Below are positions 34,834-47,700 of a DNA stretch of 64,000 nucleotides, in pieces. The stretch's first letter is position 1. The number at the start of each line of letters is the position of its first letter. The translations under genes were made by a program, and so were the position numbers. The DNA comes from Ulva prolifera (Eukaryota > Chlorophyta > Ulvophyceae > Ulvales > Ulvaceae). The stretch covers positions 2,736,001 to 2,800,000 of the forward strand of contig CM041200.1 of NCBI GenBank assembly GCA_023078555.1. Reading direction: 5' to 3'. A model generated the notes under the pieces. That model searched no databases. It worked only from the letters and a program-made list of their open reading frames with translations, and had not been told where the DNA came from.

Positions 34834-35313
34834 CTCTAGCACGATTTACTCAACCACAAAACGTTGTTGAGCATGTCAGTGCTGACGGCGGGAGTATGGC
34901 ACCTCGAGATGTGTAAATGCTGCCTCCGTAGCGAACAAAGAGCTCTGAATGTGAATGGCCACGAAGCCGGCTGAAGCCGCCGTCAGCAAGACTGTTGAGA
35001 GCCTGGACACACCATGACACCTTTGTAAACATCGCCTTCATCCGGTGAGTCGTGCTTGTTCTCTGATTTGGCCATCTGTAAACATCATAGATCTGACCAC
35101 CTCGCCCGGCATGCATGACAGCTGAAGCATGCATGTGTTACCATGAAACAGTCTGAAGCAGATAGCACCGCCGGTATCGCACATTGCGCACATAGCGCAA
35201 CACAATCACAGAAACATGGCGCCCATTCGCTGAACAATCCCAAAGCGTACAACTCTTTTCAGAGCAGCGTCATATTATAGCCCCAAACGCACAACGTGCT
35301 CCGCAATTGTTAA

Positions 35314-35335
35314 GCATGCATATGCATATGCATGC
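35314..35335. repeat. Perfect 22-bp palindrome built from GCATGC and ATGCAT steps
   Basis: The 22 bases from 35314 to 35335 equal their own reverse complement. They are made of GCATGC at both ends around overlapping ATGCAT and TATGCATA cores. The hexamer TGCATG is common through the window. Confidence 0.95.
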
Positions 35336-35364
35336 GCAGCACCCTGGTTGCACCCTCCTCATCT

Positions 35365-35640
35365 GGGGTGGGGGTGGGTCTTGGGGCCAGGGAGGCCCCC
35401 GGCAATCGGGCGGCCATGATGGGCGGCCTCAGGCAGCAGTGTGTTGGGTTTGGCCCTGTCGTACGGCGGCGGGCGTTGTGGTGCTGGTGGTTGTGATGTT
35501 GTGTGTCGGCCGTGGGGTTTGTGCGTGCGCGTGTGTGGGTTTGGGTTTGTGGGTGTGTGGGTCTGTGCGTGTGTGTGCTGGTGTGTGGGTGTGTGCTTGG
35601 CGGTCTGCGGATCTGTGTCGCTTGCTACGCCGGTGATGGG
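35365..35640 (+). repeat. G/T-rich, strand-asymmetric tract
   Basis: The plus strand is almost free of A and dominated by G and T, with repeated GTGTGTGG, GGGTTTG and GGTGGGGGTGGG motifs. Several closely spaced G-runs could form G-quadruplexes. It is not a telomere repeat: no regular TTTAGGG array is seen. Confidence 0.8.
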
Positions 35641-36360
35641 TGAGATGTTCGTGGGTGTCTTGGTGTTTGCTTCGTCGCTTGCTCCTTTCGCGGTGCTGCC
35701 CGACTTGCTGCCTTTGTCCTTGTAACACCCTCCTCATCTGCACGCTGCCACCCCAGCACAGCTTCCGTTTGATTTGACTCCCTGTTGCGAAGGTGACGGG
35801 GCGCGCGTACATATGTAACTGCAGTTGCTCGAGCACCTCTGGTTGTTCACAACTGCTGTGGGACGATTCAGCAAGGCTGCGACTCGGAGGCGGTCTGTGT
35901 GAGATGTGCACCTGTGCACCCCAGCCACTGCTGCCGCACGGTTCATGGACATGTCCCGGGTCCGGGTCAGCCTTGTGGTGCTACCTGACTCGATGAGTGC
36001 TTTCTGCATGATCACCTCGGAGGTGGACTCAGCCTGATCCCCTGCTGAGCAACGGGTTCTGATTCAACATCTACACTCCTATTGCCTCACAGAGAATGTA
36101 TGTCCGGATTTTTTGCCGAGCGCACAGTGTGTGGCACACAAAGGGCTGCGTCGATGAAGCTGATAACAGAGGCATTGATTCGAAAGCGTGGACATAAGTA
36201 CTGAAGTGCCATAAAGCAGTCATGCCATCTTCATCTCGGAGAGTCATTGTGATGACCTGATCCGGGTCTGCACACAACTAGTGGTGCTCTTTTGCACAGC
36301 CGGAAAGTCTCACACAGGCATGAGCTCTGTAGAACAATGTGACAGATGCTACATCAGCCC

Positions 36361-38686
36361 TCATTGAGAGACTGAGTGAGGGCCAGGGTAGTGCTCCTTC
36401 AGCGATGCTGTGCAGGCACATGCATGCTTGTACGCCCTTGCAAGGGCCTGCTTGTGCTGCATCCTCCACTGGAGCACCAGGCAGAGGCACCGCTTGTGGT
36501 AGCTAGATGCTGCGCCGATGTCGTCTAACATCTCCTTGTCTTGCCTTGTGCTGCTTGGAAACTGTTCCAGAACCTACAGCGCTGGGAGTTGTAAGTCTGT
36601 ACATGTGGGGCTGCTGCACACCGCGATGACAGCATACGCTCAGCACCACTGATGCATTGCTGCATGAACCAAGGACCGCTTACGTGTGCCTGCAGCAAGT
36701 TTCACAAAGCCGCGCCCATGGAGCGATTGCACACTAAACTGTAGTCCTACCTGGCGGGCGCTTACGCCGTGGACTGCTCAACTCCGGGCTCCTGAATGAC
36801 TGCGATGCAAGGCAGCCTACACGGGCGTGTCGCAGACATCGCAGTCCTGAGAACACCGGGGTTGTGTTGCTCACCGCTAAAGCAACTGTTGTGCATGGCT
36901 GTCCTCATGCACAAACCCATGTCACATGCTGCTGCACACGAACGAGGCTCTCGGACTCGGTGCAGTGGCCATGCTCACATGATCCGGGCCCGGCAGCCGC
37001 GGAGGCGCAGCTGGCCGCACCTTCATGCACACTGCTGCGATGCACGCATACACCTTGGCCTCGTTGTCCACGCTCACACGCTCGCCCTGCCAAGCATTGG
37101 CGCGAGCGCTGCTGTCTGCATGCGAGCAGAAGTGCAGCCTCAGGCGCAGCAGCAGGCCCCACGAGGGCTCCCCAGCTGCAGGCACCTCGGTGTGAGGGTA
37201 TGAGCGGACGCCACGAGCATGCAGCACATGCATGCAGTGGCGGGTGGCGCACACGGATGCAGGAACGCCTTGCCCGTGCCTCCAGCACCAGCTGTCGAGC
37301 AGGGCCAAGCATCAGATGGCGTCAGGACCTCTTCGTGGGGGTTGTGGGGCAGCAGGAAGCCGTAATGCTCCAGCAGCTCGAGGTTGGTGTAGCTGCCGTA
37401 GCACAGGAAGACTTGCTCGCCCCTGGCGTACGCCCGGCCAGCTTTCACAACATACTCCGCAGATGATTCGTCGAAGCTGCCGTGCCCTGCCGTGCCTACA
37501 GCAGCATCTGCAGCATGCACAGGCTCCATGAGTGGGCATGCTGCTGCAAGCTGTTGTCCCGCCAAACCCCTCTGGCTGGCATGCCTGGGTGTAGGACATA
37601 TGGTCTGTTGTGCTCATGTGTACTCCGGCTTCACGCAGGACAAGTAGATCAGCAGCCCAGGGCACAGGACGCCCCGTGCGCGCAGTGCAGCACACCCTCT
37701 TGTGCGTGTGGAGGGTTGGCCGGTGTTGCTGGAGGCTGTGGCGCAGGTGGGGGGCAGAAGTTGTGCATGTCTGCGAGCGGCGTCAGGCAGCCACAGTCGC
37801 TGCCGGGAAGGTGCATCGTGCGCGAGGCGACTGTGCCCGCGGCCCATCTCCACGCGCCGCGAGTCCTCAGCCGCTCGCAGACACCTGCGGCCTTCAGCAC
37901 ACCCTGAGCCTTGGCATAGTCTGTGGCAAGCTGGGTCTGTGCTCGCTCACATGCCTCCACTGCGTGTGCTGCCTGCACAGCAAGCCGGCGGCGGTGTGAC
38001 ATCTGCATTGCCACTCGTCTCAGCTCACACCTTGGTGAGTTCGTATTGGAATCCACTGCTGTGAAGCGTGTGGCTACAGCGTCCGCCAGTTCGGCATGGG
38101 ACCGCATGGTGCAATCTGACAGCGGCTGGCAAAGCATCCAAGCAGTGGACTGTCCGCTACACCAGCGCACCTGGAATTCCTGCGCGAGGTCAGCTGGGAA
38201 TGCGCCCAGAGTGGTGTACTCTGTGGGTAAGCTGCGTAGGTAGGGCCACCACTGGCTGCTATCACGCTTTGATGCCTCGAGCAGGAGGTGCACGCACAGG
38301 ACGACTCTGTCCGGCAGTGTCTCACCATGTGCGCTCGGCAGGGCTTGCTGGATGGCGCTGTCACGAGCGGCTGATCTTGCACTGAGCAGCGCTGGTTCCG
38401 AGGCCCGCACTAGCACCGTCCCTGCACAGAGGGCTGGGTGCTGGCTGGGTGCCATGCTGGTAATGCTGTTCGGGCGCAGTCTGAGTGCAACTTAGGCGCA
38501 ACATGCAGCATGGCCGGCGTGAGTATTTATTTGCACTATTCTACCTTCAGTTATGGACGCTGTCGCGATCACGCCGCGCTCTCCATCGTCGAACTGGTGA
38601 ACAGCAATGCTCGTCGCTTGCACATTGTGATCGCGGCACCAAGCGATGAACTCTGCAGAGACGGCCGCGTCTCTGACATCACCCAT
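36361..38686 (-). CDS. SDG40: SET-domain protein methyltransferase, SDG40/SETD3-like
   Basis: Model: complement(join(36361-36573, 37021-37175, 37289-37507, 37696-37972, 38171-38421, 38545-38686)), 418 residues. The SET parts are 'FDDGERGVIATASITEGTVL', 'QWWPYLRSLPTEYTTLGAF', 'AWRWAAGTVASRTMHLP', 'CGCLTPLADMHNF' and the core 'ARGEQVFLCYGSYTNLELLE', 'HYGFLLPHNPHEEV', in which the Cys-Tyr-Gly and Asn-Leu-Glu-Leu residues mark the SAM/lysine site. The C-terminal substrate-binding helices are 'LLLRLRLHFCSHAD' and 'VLQWRMQHKQALARAYK'. Order and spacing follow the plant SDG40 protein. All five joins keep phase (GTAGAA, GTGCGC, GTGTGC, GTGCTG and GTGCGG donors). The substrate is unknown: relatives of this Rubisco-LSMT/SETD3 class methylate non-histone proteins. 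An Ala/Pro-rich insert lies between 'MHNF' and 'DESSAEY'. Confidence 0.9.
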
Positions 38687-40119
38687 GTGTAGGTAGTAGA
38701 ATGTGAAAAGGATCCGTCCGTGCGGAGTGTTTGGCTCGCTGGCTGCACCAGCTCATTGCACGCCCCCGCTCAACAGTGCACTCGCATGTTTTGTGACGCT
38801 GAGAGCTGCGATCACTGCGAACGCATGCCCAGTCGACCACCATAACCATAATTTTGCGTTTTGAAGCTCGTTGGCGTCACTTTGTTCTCGACAGATTGTT
38901 CTCAATCGAGTACTGCCATGATGGCTACATGCATGTCTCCAAAGACGCCAGCCCTGCAGGGCCCGGTGCGCTCCAGTTGTTTTGAAATTCGTCCCAGCCG
39001 CATAAAGGCTCAAATTATCAAGTCGGCTGCAAGCCCTGGATGGTCGCACATTTGCGCCTAACCGTGTGATCTACGGGCACATGGCCACGAGGGGCAACGG
39101 CGATAAGCCATGGTGCAGAGCTATGATTTGCAGTTGTACATGGAACTCCACGGCTGGACTTTCGTTCATAGCAACGTCGCCCTAGCATGTAAATCCATGG
39201 CAACATCGTGCGCGCCAACGCCTGTGCACCGTGTTTCCATCGGTACCCCACTGGGTCAGGTCTACAAGAGGAATGGACCTGAGAATTTTGTGATGGTGCT
39301 GGTCACAATCGAGATGCACACTAACTGTTCGATATCCCTACGTTTGCTGGCCTAGGCTATGCGTTGATGCTGGGACCGGGCGTGTTGACAGTGGACTTCA
39401 CTAACTGTGACACGATGCCGATCAAGCCTCTGCTGCACGAGGGGACAGTCGCAAATATCAGCGTAAGATCGCTCTCTGGAAGCATGCCAGACAATGTCTC
39501 CATGGTGTCATGTACCAAGACAGGCCACGTGGCATCAGGGGTGCAAGCTGGTCGCGGCGTAGGGATACTTGTGCTGCTCCTGGTGGCCGTGTGTGATCCA
39601 TGGTGAGTGGCCCTGCTGTCAAGCAGTGGCTAGAAGCACCGTCCAAAGCCAAATGACCGCGTCCGAGCTGTGCAGAGGTCCAGGAGTTGCTCAGGTGGCA
39701 TGGCAGCAGCGGACATGGGCTGGCACGGCGCAGTCCCTGCTCAATCGCGGATCAGCCCCGGTGACAGCCTCATACTCTGAAACGTTTAGGCTCGCTTGCT
39801 CAAGGGTGTGTTGCAAGCAGACGCAGCTAGAAATGCCGCAGGCTGCTGTCCTTCCCCGTGCCATGGCGCCTGGTTCCTGCAGAGCCATCTTCATGTCACG
39901 CGTTCCACTCGAGTGGACATGCAACCCCAATGGGCACGTTTCCCAGACATATAGCGCAATTCACAGAACCCAATCCACGTCAGCTGGCCACTCCCCCAAA
40001 CACAGGCACCAGCTCTGTCAACAGCAGGATACCACAACTCATGACGTACCTGCTTGCACATGGCAGCTGGAGATCCTGCACGTGGGTGCAGCAGGTGCTG
40101 AAGCCGGCGCCCTCACCAC
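38687..40119. other. Interval without a recognised gene
   Basis: These 1.4 kb lie upstream of SDG40 and downstream of FEX. Several short plus-strand frames (39110-39355, 39364-39606) have no family features. Confidence 0.4.
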
Positions 40120-42216
40120 TCAAGCCGCTCGCTTCACATCCGGGCGCAGGCAGATACGGTTGCGGCGCCAGCGAGAGAAATGCCCCAATACGCCACCGCT
40201 CTTGGGCAGCGGCCGCTGCGGGCAAGCTTGACCAACTGCAACGGCAAAGCCGGCATCAGCAGCTGCAGCGATCAAGAGGCAGGCATGCCCGAGAGGCAGG
40301 CCCGCAGCCGGTGTCCTCTGCCAGAGATGCGCATCACCTGCCAGTGCCCACAGCGACAAAACAGCCCGCCCATGCCGAGTCAGCGACGGGGGGAGGGGGG
40401 TGCTATGCGCCGGGTGAATTGCAGCTGCAGCCAATTCGAGGGCATGTGCTAGATCATAACGCTTCAGCCAATACGCCCACTGGACCCTGACGTGGACAAC
40501 AGCATGAAGCGCCACCCAGGTTGGGCGGCACACCAAGAGGCAAAGTGCAAGCAGTTACGTTCGTCTAGATAATTTTGTCAGTGCTCATGGCGGCGGCGCT
40601 CGCGGCAGGCCGCACGGCGCGCACCTCCTCCGCCCAAGTTGAAACTGTCGACAGCGAGCCGAGGACGCCGATAACAAGGGGCGCTGCCACCACCGCCGGG
40701 ACATGCGGGGACACAGCGCCGCTGACGCACACAAAGCCGACAGCACAGGCGGCCATGTTTGCCAGCAGCGTGCCGGCCGGCAGCCGCCGCGGCCCTGCAG
40801 CACAGCTCCAAGTTGTCACGAGGGTGTGCCCCTGTAGCGCCGGTGACATCAGCCTTCCTTACGCAGTGCCGGAGTTCCGCCTGGTGATCATGGACAGCAC
40901 CCACCTGCCTTTGAACTGGACAAGGGTCCGTATTCGATGTGCCCTGCGCTCAGGTTGACATGCTTACTCTAGTGACGGCACCCAAGCGACAATAGCAGCT
41001 GGCGCAAGCGAGATCGGTGTGGCGCATGGCATCACACGGCAGCGGCAGCCTGACGGTGGCCGTATCCAGAGCACCAGACAGCGAGCTACTGGCAAGCATT
41101 GCAACAGCAGCGCAAGCTCAGCGGCGCGCCTGCAGGAGTCTTGTTGAGGTCTGACAGCCGCCATCGCAGCAGCGCCCCGGCCGGCGCAACGGCCACAGCC
41201 AGCGCAAGCGGCGCTACAGACGCACTGGTCCGTGCCTGGCCTGTCCACAGCAACACCACGGCAGAGGCGGTCGCTGCAGTGGCCACGTAGGCAGGGAGCA
41301 CCCGCACGGGTGTCAGCAGGTGCCCCTGAGACGCTACAGCAATGGGGCGCAGCAGGCGCCACAGGGGCACAGAGGCGGCCTGGCCACATAACAGGAGCGC
41401 CAAGGCGATCACACTTCCGCCCGCCAGTTGCGCAAGGCAGTCGTTCCAGGGGGCCTGGAACGCTGCAAGCATCCTGCAGCGGCAGAACACACGTTTGACC
41501 GAAACCTCCGTGGTGCCACAGGGATATCTGATCCTGTCAGACAACTGGATCAGGGCATTCAATAGTCCCTGTTGCATCAAATGGCAGGTGGTAATGTCTC
41601 CTCACCAGCTAGAGAAGGTGGTCAACGATCCACAGAACCCGGTTCGCAGGCCGCTGGACAAGCCCGGATGCGTGCTGTGCCAGTCTGATTCAGGCTGATC
41701 TGGCCGAGCGTCCACCTTGCTGGCTGCCCCTTGAACTTGAAGCGCCCCCATGGCAAAGCACCCTGCCGCATTGCATAGCAAGTCCGGAAACACAGTTGCG
41801 CCTTCGACACACCCAAGGCTGGCTGCATCACCGGTGAAACAGTTGACTGGTGGCAAAGAGGGCACATGACATGCCGGCATTGAGGTGGTGGTCATCCATG
41901 CAATCAGGATCGTGGTTCAACAACAGGGCCTCATGTCACTTGACTGAGCATTTCACAAAGCATGAACAAGTACAGTCAACCGTGGCACACCTTGGACCTG
42001 CTTCAACATGATGCGTGCCAAGACACCTGCGTGCGCTCCTGCAGCGATGCACAACGGAATGTGGTGTGGCAAGGGCTGCCTTGCTGTGCTTGCAGCACTG
42101 GCTCTGCTGAGTCTGAGAGCATGTGCGACCGGCCTGGGAGAGACCACGAAACGCTGGAAAGAAAGCTGATCATGCGATGAGCGTGACAGTCGTGATAGCT
42201 GCCATACACGAAGCAT
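40120..42216 (-). CDS. FEX: Eukaryotic fluoride exporter FEX (double CrcB/Fluc domain)
   Basis: Model: complement(join(40120-40317, 40625-40794, 41130-41473, 41606-41822, 41991-42216)), 384 residues. FEX exports fluoride from the cytoplasm; the eukaryotic form is two fused Fluc domains with a linker helix. Domain 1 has 'HIPLCIAAGAHAGVLARIML', 'FPDLLCNAAGCFAMGAL' and the signature 'RTGFCGSLTTFSSW'. Domain 2 has 'AVAVAPAGALLRWRLSDLN', 'LPAGTLLANMAACAVGF' and 'LVIGVLGSLSTVSTWAEE'. The last exon gives one more hydrophobic helix ('LGHACLLIAAAADAGFAVAV'). Introns 1, 2 and 4 have GT donors (GTGTGC, GTGAGG, GTGCGC). Intron 3 only joins in phase with a GC donor (GCGCGC at 41129). The start ATG at 42216 and the last exon are the weakest parts. 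The gene is divergent from the pfkB kinase, with 432 bp between the ATGs. Confidence 0.87.
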
Positions 42217-42648
42217 GTTATTCTGGAGGAACAGGCGCGTCGAGTGTGATGTCAGAATGTAACGATAGTTCAGGCTTGAACGACACCGTACTGGGTACGC
42301 CCCATGGACAGGGAATCGAGTGCGCATGCAGCTTCGTGTGCGAGCGCACCTGCAGTAATGAGGGGGCGCGATCGCACAAGGCAGACGTGTCCATGAGTGC
42401 CTACAGGTGCATACGTATGTAGATGCGCTGTGAACATACGCCAGGAGAGTAGAGCTAGGCCACAAAACTGCTGTGAAACTTGACAGCCAGAACGACCCTT
42501 TTCTTGTGAGACTGATTGTCCGAACAAGTTCTGGCTGCGCACACGAACGTGCAGCTTGTCCGCGTCATAGGTAGTCGCCATTCGCTGCTCTTGCGCAGCA
42601 GCGGTATATTTGCACCGTTGAAGATCACAGCAATCAATTGTAGAGGTC

Positions 42649-44475
42649 ATGGTGCAAGTTGTTTGCATACAGCCTGTAGCAATCGTGGACCACGTCGCCC
42701 ATGTCACTGAAGAACAGCTGAACGGCATCCTGGGTGACGAGGAGCAGCACGGATCACGCAGAGTTGATGCCGCCACTGCCCAAAGAATACTGCAGCAGCT
42801 GGGTGCGTAATCGTGGATAATTTCTACAAGTCCCGACCGAACAATGGCGGACTGTACGTTTTGCTGCAGTCTTGCTGCAGTACAGGCCCAGGTCGGCTGA
42901 TTCAGACATGGCCGCTGCAGCTCTCTGCAATGCCTCGCATTCCTGCAAACAGTGTTTGCAAGGGCTCTGATCATTTCAGTCCCAGTCCCCTTGCAGCTCC
43001 GCCAACCATGACAGCTCAGCAGGTACAGGTGTGTTCACGCAAGTCGAAGTGAGACCAGGTGGGTCATCTGCAAATTGCTGCAGAGCGATGGCGTCTGGAT
43101 TCGGGGTTCACGCGAAGATCGTCGGTGTTCGGTGCGCCTTTGGCATCGACTTGTGCGTGTCCTCGTGGTGGCATCGCTGGCATGACAGGTTCTGCTGACA
43201 CAACACGATTGAAGGCATGCAGAGGGAATGACGACGCCGGAGCTGCATTCCACCAGAACATGCAGGTATCGAAAGTCGATACTTCTCAGTTGTACAGTCG
43301 TGAGTGCCCAACAGGTATGCCCCACACCGCTGCATGCGACCCCGTGACCTCTCAGAGGCACCATCGAGGCATCTACTGCCTTGGCACTGCTTAGCAGCGA
43401 GTGAGTGTCTGCAGGCTGCTCAATAATTCTCTCCTGCGAAGGAGAACGGACGATGCGCACCTGTATGGATGGATGTGAGCGGCTACAGGCTTCCGACGTC
43501 ACCTGCGCGTGCCTCGATGCAGAGGTTGTGATGCTCAGTGGCTACTGCCTGTATGGTCCAAACTTCACTAAAGAAGTCATAGCTACAGCTTTCAAGGTAC
43601 ATGTGCCAGCTTGCTGCTCAGAGTGGCGCTATCCCTGGTTGATACATGCCGTGCCACCTGTTCTCAACTTGCAGCTGAAATCTTCCCTTCAGACCAGCCT
43701 GTGCGAGTCATTGCGTTGTAAATTCTTCTTGCAGACCGAGGTGGACATTTGAAGCCCCTTGGCTCATCTCAGGGCTGTTTGGCACGTGCGGGAGCGCAGT
43801 TACATGCTGTGCTGCTGCAGGCTGGCGCCAAGGTCATCTTTGACCTGGCATCGTTCGAGATCGTGCGGAGATTCAACGCTGACATCTGGGACATCATCAA
43901 CAGCGGGCAGGTCTATGCGGTCTTTGGCAACGCTGACGAGTGGCAGGCTCTGAGCGTCGGGTGTGAGGCTCTCGGTGCCGGCCATCAAACAGACGCAGAC
44001 GGAACCGGGGCAGAGCTGGCTGGCCTGCACCAGGCACAGGCATGTGTTGTGCGGCAGTGCCACCTGGCCGTCGCGACCAGGGGCAGCCAAGGGTGCATCG
44101 CTCTGGAGCGGACCGGGGGACCGTGCGCATGCCCCGCCCTCGTCCTCGAGCATGTGAAGGACCCTACCGGGGCGGGCGACCTCTTCGCTGCGGGCTTCGT
44201 GCATGGCATGCTGTCAGGCGTGAGCACGCGAGACTGCTGCAGAATCGGTTGCACCTGCGGCGCGGCTGCGACTCAGGTGGGACGCAGCACCGCCCCGCTT
44301 GAGAACAGGCCCATCTGGCATTGTGGACTCTCATGTGATGCTGCTGCTTGATGCCGTGGCCGCTGTGGTGCAGGTGGACGGGGCAGAGATGACGCCGTCC
44401 CTGTGGAGCTGGGTCTACAGCCAACTCGATGGCTTGCCCACTCGAGCCAAATCAGACGGGCAGGGGGCCGCATGA
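42649..44475 (+). CDS. pfkB-family (ribokinase-like) carbohydrate kinase, plant type
   Basis: Model: join(42649-42802, 43059-43131, 43223-43314, 43415-43596, 43821-44276, 44374-44475), 352 residues. Blocks: 'QPVAIVDHVAHVTEEQL', then 'GGSSANCCRAMASGFGVHAK', the substrate-site glycines and Asn, 'VVMLSGYCLYGPNFTKEVI', 'KVIFDLASFEIVRRFN' and 'VYAVFGNADEWQAL'. The nucleotide/catalytic motif is 'KDPTGAGDLFAAGFVHGML', with the anion-hole G-A-G-D at residues 284-287. The end is 'TPSLWSWVYSQLDGLP'. It matches the plant pfkB proteins described as adenosine- or sugar-kinase-like, whose substrate is not settled. All joins keep phase (GTGCGT, GTGCGC, GTATGC, GTACAT and GTGGGA donors). About 12 residues expected before 'GGSSAN' are missing, so a small extra exon between 42803 and 43058 may be overlooked. 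Confidence 0.88.
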
Positions 44476-44780
44476 CAGAGGCACACGTGCTGGGCACTGT
44501 GGGATCGAAGCAGATGCGAACGCCATTCCTCAGCGCAGCGACGCTGGTACCTGAGTGATGTGTTGAGCCAAGAATGGATCGAGAATGTGTTGTGTCATCA
44601 TGCTTTTAACGTCATGACTGTGAGTGAAAGACGCAGCCCCCTGGGGCTGTAGTTAGCATGCGACTTGGGGGCATATTACAATGAATGTGGATTGTTGAAA
44701 GCCATCAATTCTGAAGAAATGTAATTCTGATACACTCAACTGGGACAGAGCCAAAGCAAGCCATCCTGCTTCGAGTCGCA

Positions 44781-47700
44781 TCAATCAATGGGCTCCTCGG
44801 TCAGCTTGGTGTGGTTGTTCTCGTCCTTGGTCACCCGAGTCATGAACTCGCAGTAGTCGTGCGCGCCCAGCTGTGTGGCAAAGTTCTCGTCATGGGTGAT
44901 CACAATGAGCTGGAACACGCGGTCTGTCTCATGCGTCAGGCTGGACCTCGTGTCGAGGATGCTGCGCAGCGCCTGAGCCAGCGCCGCACTGTTGGCCATG
45001 TCCAGGTTGGTGGTGGGCTCGTCCAGCGCGATCACGCCGCAGTTGGCACAGAACGACTCCGCCAGTGCCATCCGGATCAGGATGCATGCCAACACCTGCA
45101 CAGCCACGCCTCACCGTCTCCCTCCATGGGCAGCCCTGTACCACTGCCGCGGAAAATCCCTCTGTGGGCTCAACATGTGCACTGCATCGGGCCTGCTGGA
45201 CGCGCAGGGCTGAAGTGCACGCAAAGATGACAGACGCAGCTGTCCCGGATGTGAGCCGGGTCATGGCACCTGCATGTACAATGTGTCTGCACCACGTGCG
45301 GCTATAACGTGGGCCCCCATTGAAACAGTTTGTTCTTGCGCAACGCCTCGGCTGCCAGGCATGCAGGGGCCCGGCGGGCGCAGCACGCGGCGCAGCACCT
45401 TCTGCCCGGCGCTGCAGCGGCCGCGCATGTCGAGCTCCGCGCCGCACGCATGCATGAGCACGCGGTAGTTGTACGCCGACTTGCCGCTGTCCGTGGTGTC
45501 GGCGCGGATCTCGATGTACTCGATGTCCTGCCCGCGGTACGTCTTCTGCCACAGCTCCTTCAGTACCTGCACACCACAGCCACCTCGCCCCGGCCGCGCC
45601 CGCGCCTGCCATGCATGCAGCCTCACGCTCAAGCTGCCGTGTGTCAAGCAGGCGTCACAGCGCACGCAATGCACTGGCTGGTCCCCGACCTGCACAAGCG
45701 GTGTTATTGCAGGTGTGGGAGCGTGCTGCGGAGGCGTGCCTGGTTGATGCTCTCCATCTTCTTGCCGTGGTAGGACAGCAGCGCCTTCTCGAGGCCCTTG
45801 CAGTACTGCAGGAAGTCCTTGTTGCCCATCTCCAGCGTGCGCAGCTCCACCTCCTTGCGCCGGTACTCCAGCACAATATCGGCGTATTGCGGCTGCGCCA
45901 GCTCCGCCTCCGACTCCCGGATCCGCTGCACACACAAATACACCAAACTCACTGACAGATCTATGCTTCAGCAGGAACAGTACCTGAACTGCACGTTCGT
46001 TCCTTCAACCGCAGGGGCCGCGGCCACACGCCTTGACGTGACACTAACGCCACACCCCGTGCTTGCCGGTCAACCCTGAGCGGCTACCGCCGAACCGTTC
46101 CACACATGCCGATCACAACTGATGCATGTGTGTGCGTGTGCGTGCTCTCGATTCGCAAGAACAGTGAAGGGGCGCACGGAGAGCAGGCCGGAGAGCTCGC
46201 CGGCCAGGGTGCTGGCGCGGCGGTCCAGCTCGTGCGCCTTGGCAGTCGTGGCGGCGTGCTCTTGCTTGACTGCCGCCCAGTCGGCGCCGCTGGAGGCCGC
46301 ATGCAGCGCCTGCAGCTCCGCACGGGTGGCTTGCACCGCCTCCACGGCCGTTGCGAACTTGAGTGCCGCCTCACTCTCCCTGCAAGGCACATTGTGCATT
46401 CCGGAGCGGGAGATGTGCCTGGCAGGGGCTCCTGCTCCCTGTTCTTGCTGTTGTGTTTGGGAGCGGGCAGGTGCACGACAGGTTCCTCGGCCGCTCTCTG
46501 CTTGCGGTCAGGCGGCCTGCACTGCTACATCGCACCGCCGCATTGCGATTGAGCGATGCGGTGGCCAATGACGCGCAGCGGAGGCAGGACTCGGGCAGAC
46601 GCTCAGAGGCCATGCGCATGAGTCGAGGAATCGCGACAGTGCAATTCCTAGACTGCAGTCTGTGAAAGCATGATGTATTGTAAGGTGGCTCACTGGTGAG
46701 CAGTGTCTGCTTCTCCAGCCTGATGCCATTGACACAATTGTGGCTGTTTACATCTTGCAAAAGGCATCGTTGGCAACTTTGTATACAACCGCCCCCGCGT
46801 GAACTATTCAGCGGGGAGCGCTCGAGTTGGCTTCACGATATTCCAGAAAGACACCGAGACTGGATCACGATGAAGGAGAAGATTGCCATAACGAGACCAA
46901 TGTGAGTCCGACTCTGGTCGACTGCGAATTCGTTTCTGAAGGTTTGGTCTGTTTGAGAACTGGCCTTTCCGTATATACTGGCGCACATTTGCTAGATTCT
47001 GTGTGCTAAATGTACTTCTCGTGAGTGTTGGTGGGCTCATTCGCGCGATGCTGGTTGTGTGCTGCGTCGGAGCGCGGTGCCGGCCGCACGTATGCAGTGA
47101 CAGCTGCACGCCGGCCGCATGCGTGACACAGGGGGCATGCTGTCGCTGCCTTGGCTCAACTTCCACGTGCTCAACAAGTCCACCCTGTACGCCACGCTTG
47201 CCACTGCCCCGCGGACACCAGCGGCCCACACACCGCACGCTCCCCCTGTGGACATGCTGGACTCACGCTTAATTTCTGCCGGCCATCAGGACTCCTGGTC
47301 TGTGGACGTCTGCGGAAGGCTCCCCCAGCGCTACTGCCGCCGCGAGCCCTTCGTGCCTGCCCCTATCTCCTCCGCCACCGCTGCAGTAGCTTCACCTTCT
47401 GTGCCGGTGTAAGTCTTACTGCCTCCGCCGCCCTGTGCTGCTGGGGCTGGCCCTTCAGCGTCTGCAGGCAGTGGCGCCGCCCCCCCTGGCGCCTCCGCGG
47501 CTGCACCCTCACCTAGCTCCACATCCACCACCTGCCCTGTCTTGGTGGAGGCCCCCACAATCACAGTCATCCGCCCCGCAGCGCCCTGCTGTGCTGCGTC
47601 CGCTGAGCTGCCGCCCCCTGCCCCACTGCGCTCCGCGGCCACTTCATCCTGGCCACCCCCATTGCCGGCTGCAGCAGGGGACGCTGCTGATGGCGACCCA

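Larger units (their letters stand above)
34834..36360. other. 1.5-kb interval with low-complexity DNA
   Basis: No gene is recognised. It contains a 22-bp perfect palindrome (35314-35335) and a strand-asymmetric G/T-rich tract (35365-35640). Confidence 0.5.

Noticed and set aside
35365..35640. Telomeric or subtelomeric repeat.
   Set aside because: The G/T tract lacks a regular TTTAGGG or related unit and lies between ordinary genes.
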